Under the pieces are notes generated by a model, which made no database searches, was not told where the DNA came from, and saw nothing but the letters and a program-made list of their open reading frames with translations. From assembly GCA_001687465.1 (NCBI GenBank), contig LVLI01001268.1, forward strand, positions 1 to 24,945: a stretch of DNA of 24,945 bases. The letters run 5' to 3'. This document shows, in pieces, positions 1 through 12,200 of the stretch. The position numbers were made by a program, and so were the translations under genes. Each line of letters opens with the position of its first letter. Position 1 is the stretch's first letter. This DNA is from Halocafeteria seosinensis (lineage: Eukaryota; Sar; Bigyra; Bicosoecida).

Positions 1-1
1 A

Positions 2-256
2 TTACATCGTCTGAATGTTCGTCAATATCGTTACACAGACGAGTGGGCGAGAGCACGAAACCTGACGGATAAGGGAAAAATCGTGAGGGGATTAATTTCA
101 CAAGAGGTCAATGCTACCTTTCCAGAGTATATACGCACCGTTCCCCGTATCAAAGACAACGAGAGTGGATTCACTATGGACAACGTTTTGGAGCTAAATA
201 AACAGAGGCTTACCATTGATATGCTGTCCGTACTTCAGCAGCGTCAACGACGAGTA
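2..256 (+). other. Peptidase S74 / intramolecular chaperone (ICA)-like domain, N-terminal part missing
   Basis: Residues 1-85 differ completely from the repeats: they are rich in Arg, Gln, Asn, Tyr and Trp and not in Gly/Ser. Landmarks match what I know of the S74 family. A strand LNVRQYRYTDEW (residues 4-15) corresponds to the family's L-x-P-V-x-Y-x-[YW] strand. GLISQEV (30-36) corresponds to its G-[FVL]-I-A-Q-E-V signature, and FPEYI (40-44) to the usual [LF]-P-E-x-[IV]. A helix VLELNKQRLTIDMLSVLQQ (62-80) resembles the terminal trimeric coiled-coil helix and the MYRF segment in the same place. In known members a Ser-Lys dyad in an S-D-x-R-x-K motif at the domain's start performs self-cleavage; that part lies left of the window, so activity cannot be judged. 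These domains usually close a protein, whereas this one is followed in frame by thousands of repeat residues. Confidence 0.72.
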
Positions 257-3200
257 AGCGTGTCGACTGCGGGCATACGTATAGCTACTGAACCTGCACA
301 CAGTGTTGGTCAGGCAAGTGGAGGAATCACTGTAGAGACAGGAAACGGTATAGTAGAGGGCGAAAGTGGATCGCTTCACATGCGTACAGGAGAAAGCACT
401 ATCGGAGAAAGTGGGGAGATTCACATGATCTCTGGAAATTCTGGAGCCGACGCAGGGTCGTTAATGGTCAGGTCGGCTGATGCGGAGCATACAGTGGATA
501 GTGGCTCGGTGCAGTTTCTTGGTGGCTCGGGTGGTAGTGGTGTCAAGGTGGCAACAGATCGTGGACTTAGTAGTGGGACTGTTTCTCTCAGGACTGGTCC
601 CGTTAGTGACGGGAAAACGGGGAGAGTGATTGTATCCGGAGGCTGTGCGAAGATAAGTTCTGGAAATAGTGTTAAGGCCGGGGACGTTTTTCTATCCAGT
701 GCCAACGGTGGCAATTTAATGCTGAAGAGTGGTGGCGGGTACGGTGGCGTTGTGTCAGTTAGATCGTTCGGCGCACTGGCAATCGAGACTGGCAAAGGGG
801 ATCTTGGATCAGGTGACTTGCGCGTTTCTTCTGGGATGGCAAGTCCGCTACACATTAGTACGGGGAATTCTGTGTCTGGAACCGTGGGCTCGATCCAGTT
901 GTATAGTGGGCACTCGAAATCTGTGGCTGGGAACTTGGTATTATCAGGAAACCGCATAATTGGGTTAGCGGGAACGACTAATACACCTGCTTTCCGTATT
1001 TCTGCTGGAGGGGGAAATCTGCGTGGAGGAGCAGTGTATGTATCTACTGGCAATGCGTCGTTGATTGCTGGAAAAGCGGAAAGTGGCGGGAGCGTACTGG
1101 GGCATGCAGGCTCTGGAGATGCGGTCGATGGGCATGGTGGAGTCGTTCAGCTTCAGTCGTCAAAGTCTTTATCCGTAACCACCGGCATGGGAGACCGCTC
1201 GGGCAATACAGGTATTGGGGTTATGCCTGCAAGTCTACGAGGTGGCTCGGTAAGAATGCTGGCTGGCTCCACAGGACTAGATATACGAGGAGGGGGAGGG
1301 TTTACAGGCGGCAGCGTCAGAATTGTCTCCGGTTACTCGGGCACAGCACGGTCCGGTAATGTAACAATTGTTGGTGGCTATGGGGGTGAGGTAGGTGGCG
1401 AAACGATGTTACAGACAGGAGCTTCGATGATGAATACTGGACTCCTGCAAATTGCAAGTGGGTATGGCTTACAGTCAGCAAACGTAGAACTGCAAACAGC
1501 AACCGGTGTGCGTAGTGGTTCCTTCTGGATACTAACAGGGCATAGCCAAAACGGAAGAACTGGGTCCATTGAGTTTAGCAGTGGTAGACAACTTTACGTC
1601 CTATCAGGTCGTGGTGTTGTCGGAGGGGATATTGTGATGTCCAGTGGAGGCTCCAACGAATCAGGCTCTGGTCAAGTTGAACTTGCTTCAAACGGCAAAA
1701 AGTTCTCTGGGGACATATCGTTGGTCTCTGGTACGTCCCAGCTGGAACATAGCGGTGCTATTAAACTATGCAGTGGGCGCAGTGCCAATTCAAACTCTGG
1801 AAATTTAGACCTGATAACTGGCTCGGGCAGGGATGGAGATATTAGCGCCACGGCTGGACATTCTAGTGGGGGTTATGCAGGCTCGGTGACGGTGCACGGC
1901 GCGGCATCATTCAGTAGTAACCAGGCTGGCTGCCTAAAACTATTGGCAGGCAAATCTTACATGGAGGGCACCTCACTCGGTCTGCGCCTTGCAAGTGGTA
2001 CTGCTGCTGCTGGAGTTGGTGGGACAATGCACTTACATGCAGGGTCTTCATTTGGCGAAAAGCAAGGTGGTTCCGTTATACTTCAAGCTGGATATTCGAA
2101 GAGAACCTCTGGTAGACTAGTACTCCATGCCGGTAGGGCTACGCATGCAAGCGGAGCAGAGCTCAGAATAAGCGCTGGCTCTGGTACCCAGAATGGGGGA
2201 GCTATTAGGATAGCTGGGGGCAGTTCATCTCGCGAGTTCACTGGTGGAGTCCTCGTCGGTACATCCTCGTCCAAGGTGTCAGGTGCCTTGCTCTTAACAA
2301 CCGGACAGTCTCATGGGCAGTCCGGCAGCATGACAGTGTCCACCGGCTGCGCAAGTGGTGGCAGCGGAAACATAATTGTCAAAACAGGGTTGTCTGCCGG
2401 CGGATCTTCTAAAATTGAGATAGGATCCAGCGGCGGGAATATTTCTCTCGTTGGGGGAAGTGTTATCTCTTCGAAGGACTACAGAGGAGGAAAGGTGTCT
2501 TTTATGTCTGGGACGGGGAAACTTGTAGACGGAGGAGCTGTTACCATTGTTAGTGGACAAGGAAAGTTATCATCGGGCACAAGCAAGATCGTGAGTGGTG
2601 GGCAGATTTCTCTCTCGACTGGAGTGTCTCGTGAGAGTCAATCGGGGGAGATTTCAATACGCTCCGGAAAGAGTTCTACAACCAGCGGTAATGTTCACCT
2701 TTCCTCGGAGGGACCAATAGAACTTTCCTCAGGCTCTGGTGGGATTAGATCCGGGCATGTTAAAATCCTCACGGAGGCGGCCCAAGGATGTACCGGTGGC
2801 TTGTTGATCTTTAGCGAAGGTCGCGTAGGCTTCTCTACTTCCAGCTCGGACCACCCAGGGAACTTCACGGTCTCCACTGGTGCGGGAGGAGGGAATATCC
2901 GTGTCTCCGGGGGACAGGGCCTGGCCAATGGCGGTCAGGTGCGAATGACTATGTACTCTTCGGTGCGAAATATGGAAATTCTAGGTGGTGGTAATTCCAG
3001 CTACAGCTCTCCGATTGCGCTCAATACAGCTACTTCAGGAGGCAATTCTGGGTCGATAAGTATAAGCGCTGGAACAACAAAAAGGTCGATTGGTCTGCTG
3101 CTATCCACAGGAAGTGCGTTTGAAGGAGGGATTCTTCGCTTAGCCAGTGGATTTTCCAAAGAAGGAACTGCTGGTAACATTCTAATGGTTGGAGGGATGA

Positions 3201-6200
3201 ACGCTAGTGCGTCTTTGGTAGGATCTACTGTGCGGCTCACTGCAGGACGTGGAAATGGGACCATCAGACTTTCTGCGGGGAGTGGGTGTATAGGTGGCTC
3301 TCTTCACCTGATAGGGCATTCTGAACAGAAAGCAATAAAGCTTTTGACTTCCAATTCCACCATTTCGGGAAACGTTTTGATTTCATCGGGTTTCGGTTGC
3401 GAAGAGTCGAGTCGCGTTGCTATTAGCTCGGCGCAGGGAGCATGCAGTGGTACGGTAGTGATAGCTACCGGAAACACGGATACCGCCTCGAGTGGCTTCA
3501 TTGGAATCCACTCGGGCTGTGCTCCAAAAGGAAGTTCCGGAGGGCTTAAATTAGCTTCGGCTAGTGGCAAGAGCTCGGGTTCTGTGATGCTGTCCTCTGG
3601 TACAGCTGGTGCGGCAGCAGGGAGCATCGTAGTAAGCCCTGGTGTTTCGCGGTCTTCTGGAGCAGGGCTAGTACTACGTGGGGGCAATTCCCTGCAGAAC
3701 AAGACCCAACCTGTCCTCATTGGTGCAGGTGACGGTCATTTTTCTGGAGGAGGTGATATCGGAATTAAGGGTGGATCGGTTTCACTTCGAACTGCACCGG
3801 GATCGTCTCGAAGTGGTGATGGGGTAATAAGCTCGGGGGGCGCCATTAACTCAGGAAGTATAGGTTTTCAGACTGGCAACGCCCTTGATAGCGGTTGGTT
3901 TCATGTGAGTACTTCGGCTTCATCAATGAACAGTGGGTGCCTCCAAATAGAAGGTGGCGCCTCGACACGCCACGGGAGTGACGTGAACTTGTCTTCCGGG
4001 AGCGCAATACACGGCGGAGAGATAAATATGACTGCCTCAAGACAGGGCAGCGTGCACATCGAGTCAGGCGTCTCAAACGTCAGCTCCGGGATGGTTGAAA
4101 TAAGAGGATTCAATGACGGCGTAAACCTCCGTACTGGGTCATCGAAGGAAAAGTCGGGCTCGCTAGAGGTCCTTACAGGAAATGCGCCGTCGTCAGGCAC
4201 TCTTGAAATATCGTCGGGACGGAGCACAAGGCTCTCTGGAGGATTCGTGATAAGTTCCGGACCAGCTTGCATGTCCTCTGGTAGCCTAAGGCTTCAAACT
4301 GGAGAGAGCAAACGGGCTGGTGACGTACTTCTATCTGCTAGAAATGCTTCAGCTGTAGTGAGCGCAGGGGCAGGAACGCATGGTGGTAGAGTTTCAATAA
4401 CTGTATCCTGTGGCACAACATTTAGTGGGGCTATTCTAATTAAAGCGGGTGATTCCCATGCTAACAGCGGGGGTTGCATCCGCTTGACTAGTGGTGCCGG
4501 TCATATGTCCAGTGGGGCACTTATGTTTGCTACTAGGGCTGGAGGCTCTGCCTCAGGGAAATTGCTGATTACTTCTGGAGATGCTTTACTACAGACAGGG
4601 AGTATTGATATTTTCTCGCAGTGCGCTTCTGTTGATACAGGAAACATTCGACTCGTAACAGCCGATTCAGAGCAAGGTATGACAGGAGACCTGACCTTTG
4701 GGGCGGGGACATCTGCCGCAGAGGCCCCAAGTGTTGCCATCACAACAGGATCGACGGCTGGACAAGCAGGAGGCATCCTCCTCAAATCAACTGGCTACTC
4801 TGCCGTTGATATTAGGAGTGGGTCTGGTGTTGCTGGAGGAAACGTGTTTGTAAAGAGTGGAGGAAATCATCATTCTGGGAACCTTGTGACGCGCTCAGTT
4901 GGTGGAGAGGTGACGTTCTTAAGTGGTCCTTCTGACAAGACCGGAAACGTCGACTTTGATACCGGTGTTTCCCCCGTTTCTGGGGATATTTACGCTAAGG
5001 GTCGCTCTATTGATTTGGTAACTGGCGGTGGCGGCGCAATGTCGGGTTCAGTCTCTCTGCAGAGTGGTGCTGGATCAGCTGGTGGCCACGTGTCCTTATT
5101 TGGAAAAGCAGGCGTGCAGTCGTCCACTGCAGGTAATTTTAGTACAACGATAGCATCTGGTCCGGCCACTAGTGGAATGGGAGGCTCCATACAGATTGAA
5201 GGTGGCCTCTCCAAAATTGGAGAGATGCCCGCGGGCTCCATCATATTCAAGGGAGAGGGACGGAACGCAGTTTCCCTGAAGACGTTGGGGCAGCTGAATA
5301 GTGGTCTAATCAGAATAGCGACGTCAAATTCAAGGAAGCCATCTAAGATCTCTTTTAACACAGGAGTGAGTAAGGCTAGTGGCAACATTCGAATGAATAC
5401 TGGTGTCGCTTCAAAAGGAAGTGGCGAGATTGCCGTTAGAGCAGGAGAAATCCACTTGGGGGTTGGAGACGCACTTGAGCGGGCGGGTGGTATATCAATG
5501 GAAGGAGCAACCGGAGTGATGAGTGCGGGACATGTACTTGTCTCGGGGGGTAATGGGACCGACACTGGTAGTTCTTTGACATTGCGCGCTGGCAACTCAT
5601 TAAGGAATGGAGCCAGAGTTGGGATCCTGACATCTGGTGGTGGCTTTAAGTCTGGGTTTATCAGCATAGCTACACAGGCCAGCGGAATCAGCGGCGAAAT
5701 CAATTTGCTGACGTCCATGGCCAGATGGTACAGTGGGGAGATTACTGTTGCTTCGGGGAATGCAGGAAATAGTGGTGATGTGTCGTTTCTACAAGGCAAG
5801 ACTGTCGCAAAGCGTAGAACCAAACTGATCACCGGTGAAGGCATACAGAGTGGTTCCATTGTCGCAAGAGGAGGTGATGGGGCTATCGGAGGAAACCTGT
5901 CCCTGACGTCTGGAACAGCTGCCACTAGCGGTTTGATAAGTGTCGGAACAGGAAAGTCAGCACTTCGTTCAGGAGGTGTCAGACTTCATGCAGAATCACT
6001 GTCTTTACTAACTGGTTGTGCTGCCCAATCATCAGGGAAGATTGATGTTCGTGCCGCAAGAGGGGTACACTCGGGAGGAAGCGTCAAGCTATCAAGCATG
6101 GGCGAAATTACGATGAGGGGGGCCAATACCAATGATTCTGTGGCATTTGTCAGTGGCCGAGGTGCTTCTTCGGGAAACATAACCCTTTCTACGCGTGGTA

Positions 6201-9200
6201 CGATAGATACTGCCTCAATAAGAATGATAACAGGCTGTAGCAGCGAAGTTAGTGGGGACATCAAAGTCCAGAGTGGAAATCCTACCGCTGCTGGGGAATC
6301 ACACATTGTGGCCAAAGCCAACAGTGGTGGCTACGTGAGTATTTCTTCTGGGAATACGGTTAGTTCGGAAACTGGCTCTGTGTTTTTGAAGAGTGGAGGC
6401 AGCGAAGCGTCTAGCTTTCCTGACATTGTTGTAAGAGGGAGCGACACTAGTGATGAGACAAGTGGTGTCCGTTTCGTAGGTCATTCCTCAATGAAGTTTT
6501 TGTCTGGAGCAGCACTTGCAGTGGGCACAGGTACCGCCGTCCAGTCGGGTGATATCCACCTACTCACAAATAGAAGCTCTGGCAGCAGTGGTGCTATACG
6601 AGTTGTAGGAGGGTATTCTGTTGACAAGGGAGGTAGTGTTGACCTGAGGTTTGCGTCCGTCCGTGCTATCTCGGGTAACGGCCATTCTTACGGTGGAAAT
6701 GCTATGTTCGCAGGGGGGAATGGACTCGCTACAGGAGGCTCCGTAAAATTCAGTGCCCAAGGAAAGAATGGGTGGCTTTCCATCACTGGTGGCAGAGGCA
6801 CTTCTGTCGGAGGCTCATTGAACTTCTCTACAGGTGCCACCACTTCCTCCCCTGGGTCTGGGTCTCTGTCTCTGGAGAGTGGGCTCGCTTCTTGTGGGGC
6901 GTCGGGCAGTATTACGTTCTCAACTAGCAGTGGACCCACCTCCGATATCCTGATTTCTACAGGATTAGCCACTGGGGGCTTTCGTGCAAGCAGCGGAGCT
7001 TTAAGGACTATTGCGGGTTCAACGTTTGCCAGTCAGAAAGGAGGAAGAATTAATCTGAGATCCCTTAGTAGCGGTATACACATGGATGGAGGTAGCAGTC
7101 ATGCAAGTTCCGGTGGCATATTCGAAATGTTTGGAGGCTCCTCTCAATTGCTAACAGGAGGGAATGTTAGAATAACTGCTGGCAGTGGTAAAATCGGTGG
7201 CAAGGTGAAATTACAAGGCAAAAGTGTTTCATTGAGCCCAGGGGAAGGTCATCTTCCAGGAATCGTTTCTTTCACTGCTCAAAACTCAAGCGATGTTAAG
7301 ATTGAGAGTGGCGCAACGATACTCGGTCCATCGGGCAAGATAATTGGATGGACAGGTTCATCATCCAAGGGTATCACGGGCGACATAATCCTCAAAACGG
7401 GCACATCAGGACACACCAGCGGGAGCATCGAAATTGGCTCAGCTGGTGCTTGTTCCCAAGTAACAATTTCTGCTGGGAAAGGAATACTGAAGGGTGGGAG
7501 TGCTGAGATTAAGTCGAGGAATTCTCGCACGGACAGCGGTTCCATAAGGGTGAGTAGTACGTCTATGCACGATTCTGGGCACATCGGCGTCTACACAGCG
7601 GACTCTCGCAGAACCGGAAACTTGAAGATAGCCACCTCAAATGCCAGAGAGAGAAGCGGTGCGGTAGCCATCAATGCTTCAGGGTCGGTCAACATTACCA
7701 GTGGAGACGCTAGGGGTGGCTCTGGTGCAGTTACACTTTCTGTTGGCAGCAGCGCTGCTAAAGGGGGCAGGGTGTCGATACAAGGAGGAAGTGGAACCAG
7801 TAACGGAACAGGGATACTGATTACCGCGGGCAGCAGCGACACTATTGCTGGATCTATTGGCTTTTTGAGTGGAACAGGGGGGATGACATCGGGCAACTTA
7901 GTTTTGTCTTCGGCTCTCGGTTTTTCTGGGGGCATTGTATCTATTGAAACTGGAACATCCTCAAACAAAAAAGCCAGTGGAGCGATCGTATTGAAAGGGG
8001 GAACATCAACGTGTTCTCGGGGTGGTGACGTCTTCCTCGCTAGCGGGATTTCTCCCAAGAGTAGCACAGGGACTGTTACCATTCAAGGTGGGAGCTCTGA
8101 AAAGGAGGGTGGAGGAATAAATATGGTGTCAGGACGTTCCCCATGCGGAGACTCTGGCAGACTGATCCTTGCGGTTGGTAGCTCAAAGTGTGGTCAAGCT
8201 GGTCATGTTAGTCTCGTGAGTGGACAGTCGTTGAGCCAAAGTGGCTCAGATGTCATAGTTAATAGCGGCACTGGCAAAGGAAAGGTTGCTGGAGGAAGAC
8301 TATCGCTGAGAGGGGGCAATGCTCTGGGTGGGAGAACTGGAGGATTAGTGATCTTGAGAGGGGGAGGAAGCGTGCCACGAAGAGGCGGAAACATACTAGC
8401 CATCAGCGGAAGAAGCACAAGATTTAGCAGCGGACGGCTCAGCATGGAAACGTTTGAGGGGTTAGCAAGTGGTAATATCAGTCTTTCGACAGGAAGAGCT
8501 GAGAGGGATGGAAGCGGCTTTATACAGTTCCATGTCAGACAGTCTACCGCAAGTAGCAGTGGAGGTCTCAATATAGCAACTGGTGCTTCTACTGTTCGCG
8601 CCGGCACAATCAGGTTTATTTCCGGGTCGACGACGCTGGGTAAAGGGGGGAATGTAGCCTTAGCAGCCGGTATAACCCTATCGGAGACAAGCAGACGAGG
8701 TGGGCAAATTATTGCAAGTAGTGGTTCTGGGAAGACATCAGGATGTGTGCTCCTTGAGAGTGCACCAACTGGCTCAGTTTTAATCCGGAGTAACTGCGGA
8801 GGTGCTGGAGGTTCTAGTGGCAAGATTGTACTGAGTACGGCAGCTTCCCAAAGCCGTACATATACTAGTGGGAAAATTCTAGTAACTACTGGTGATGCGC
8901 TCCAATCTAGAGGCGGGCATATTATGTTACAATCGGGTCAAGGCCTCATAGACAGCACCGCAAGAGGTGGTGGGTTATTCTTGACCTCTCGGAGCTCCTC
9001 CACAGCGAGAAGCAAAGGGGGGCCTGTCAAAATAGAATCTGGAAATGGTAATAACCCGCGTGGAGGTAGGGGTGGCAAGATATCGATTATTTCAGGAAAT
9101 GGAAGTGGAGCAGGGGGTGGGACCGTGAGTGTATCGGTAGGTCGTGGGGCTGGTACGGGAGACGGGGGAATTTTGTCTATGTCCGCCGGAGATTTACTCT

Positions 9201-12200
9201 CGGATGGCAAGGTGGCAGCTGGAAGTGTTAGAATTTATGGTGGAAAGGGTTTAAGGGCGCCATTTGGGGCCGGAGGCAGTGTTGGTATTACTGGGGGGAA
9301 AAGCATTCGGTCGAATGGTGGAGGGACCACCATATTGAGTGGAAGTTCATCTTGCAAAGCGTCCGGAGCAGTACTAGTCTCCTCGGAAGGAGCTTCTGTC
9401 AGTGGCTCCAGTGGTAAAACCGAATTCATGTCGGGGGCCGGCGGTGAGCGGTCTGGAGCAATTGTCTTGAAGTCAGGAAGTGCTAAGCGGGCGGGTCAGA
9501 TATCCTTGCTTGGAGGCTCCTTCAGTGGTATGTCGAGTACAACATCCATTTCGGCGGGCTCTACTTTCGACATAGACTCTACGGGCGGAGAGGTCAAAGT
9601 AAAATCCGGTTGGGGTAATCAGGGCTCTGGGCGGATCGTGGTGGCTTCTTCGTTTGCTAATACAGGTTCCTCTGGTACTCTTAGCATTGGTAGTGGAACC
9701 TCAACAAGACACACAGGGGATGTGCGCATTCTCTCGGGAATGTCTACGACCGTCAATACCGGAAGTTTAAGTATTCGAACGGCCAACGCTGCTGCAACAT
9801 TCAACACAGGCAGTGTAAAATTCCGAACTGGCCGAGCGGGTACAACATCGGGAAGCGTGCGCCTTTCGACCGGCGAGGGTTCTCTTCTCACTGGACCGAT
9901 ATTACTTCTCACAGGGGACGGATGCCTTGGTGCTAGTGCTGGAAGCCTCGATCTTCGGTCATCCAAAGGAAAAGGGGGCGGGTCTGTAACCATTCATGCA
10001 GGTCGCTCTGGCACGAATGCAGTTCGCGGTGGCAACGTTTTGATTAGCGCAGGCGCAGCAAGAGATTCAGGATCTATAAGAGTAGCAACTGGAGCAGCGT
10101 CTGTCTCCGGAGATGTTTCCTTTGGTTCGGGTAATGCAAATGGTATCAACGATACGGGCCACATCAGACTATCTACCGGGAACGCATCTGCTAGTGGACC
10201 TATGAGTATCAGAACAGGGAGCGGAAGGGGATCGTCCTCTGTTTCGTTCTTCAGCGGCGATTCGAAATTAGATACCGGGTCACTTAATCTTCGAAGTGGC
10301 CAGAGTTATAGATCTACTTCTGGAACTCTTGATTTCATAGCTGGTGCTGGAAATCCGTCAAGGTCCTTACGTATCGAAGCTGGCACAGGGGAAGTCCCTG
10401 GAATCATATCTATCACTGCTGGTGTCTCTCATGGAGAATGCGGTGGTCAGATTTCCCTCCGGACAGAGGCGTCGGATAATGGTAACACTGGGAGCATCAC
10501 AGTCCATACCGCCAGTGGAGACGGTAGTAGCGGAGATATCATTGTCCGCTCTGGGATGTCAGTTTCAGGTAAAAGCGGCAACTTGAGTGTTTTATCGGGA
10601 AGCTCGTCAGCACACAGAACTGGTGCAATTTTGTACACTACGGGGAACACGATTGAAGGAAAAAGTGGCTCAATCAGTATCATAACCGGAGATACAGACC
10701 TTGGGGATACTGGAGATATTTGGATTCAATCTGATGGCCAGTGGACCGTGTTTAAGTCCAACGGAGGCGATATCTCACTTAACGTTGGACAGAGTAACCT
10801 TGGCAATGGCAAGGATGTCTTTGTCATGGCTGGGACGACTTTGGATCCTGATTCGACAGGGGGTAGAGTGTTTATCAATTCTGGTGGAGGAGTATGCGGA
10901 AGTAGTGGGAATATTCGGCTGCGCTCTGCTGACTCCGAGGCGGACAAGCGTAGTGGCAAGGCTACTGTGGAAACGGGTTTTGCTATGAATGGCCAATCTG
11001 GATCAATTACGCTTCGGAGTGGTACGGCATCTATTGATAGTGGAAAACTGACTCTGTCCAGTAGCAATGCTCTCGTGGGTTCAACAGGAGTTGCGTCCAT
11101 TGCTACGGGAAAGAGTAACGCCGGGAGGAGCGGCTTCGTATGTGTCGGGAGTAAAGATGCCAATAAGAATAGCGGAAGCTTCTTGGGGTTTACAGGTCTA
11201 GCTCAAGATGGGTCTTCAGGCTCCATAGGAATTTTCTCAGGATCAGCTTCCGGGGCCCGCTCGGGCAACATCAAGTTTGTGGCTGGAAAGGGACATCTTA
11301 TGGGAGGTAAAGCGTTGGTGTCTAGCGGATGTGGAATCGCTGGTTCTGGAAGAGTGTTTCTCGCGTCATCTGACGCATATAGGTTAAGCGGAGGGATTTT
11401 CATCGCAGTGGGGAACGCTGAGCATGTTAGTGAGCCGCTCACAGTCGAATCGAAGAATGCATTCCTGGAGAGTGGGACGGCAATCATCCACTCAGGTGAA
11501 GCTAGGGAGAATTCAGGTAGCATTAGTTTCTCTTCTGGTTGCGCTGTCAGGCGATCTGGAGGCGTTATACTGGAAACTGGAGAAGGAGCTAACACGGGGT
11601 CGGTAACCGTCCGTACAGGGGATGCTGAATCTGGGTCGCAATATTCCGCAGGCTCCATCAGTGTTGCTGTCGGAGCGTCGAGAAACGGGGGCAATATTTT
11701 CCTCCGAGCTGGAACGGCGATACATTGCACCGGTGGATCGGCAACTCTGGTCACTTCCATCACTAACAGTGTTGGTGTCAAAAGTTCGGGGAGCATTTCT
11801 CTTCGAAGCGGTGCTGCAGTAAGCGGGAACACCGCAGCTATCGTTGTTGCTTCTGGAACAGCTACCTATGGAGCAAGTGGAACCGTGTCTTTCGTTTCCG
11901 GTGATGCCATCCAATGCACTAGCGGCAGTCTAAACATTATTGGGGGGGGAGGGGTGGCAACTTCTGGTGGAGCAATTTTAACTGGAGGTGCTGATATCCT
12001 GGATACTGGAGGAATTTTCCTCACTACTGGTCAGGGGATTCAAACAAATCCTATTTTATGGATGTCTGGTACCGCCACGAAAACATCTGGGTCTTTCTCT
12101 GTCACATCTGGAGCAAGCGCAACTGAGAAGGCGGACGTTTTCTTCCGGACGGGGAAGGGTAACAACTTCGGTGGTAGTGTTCATCTCAACAGCGGAGGTG

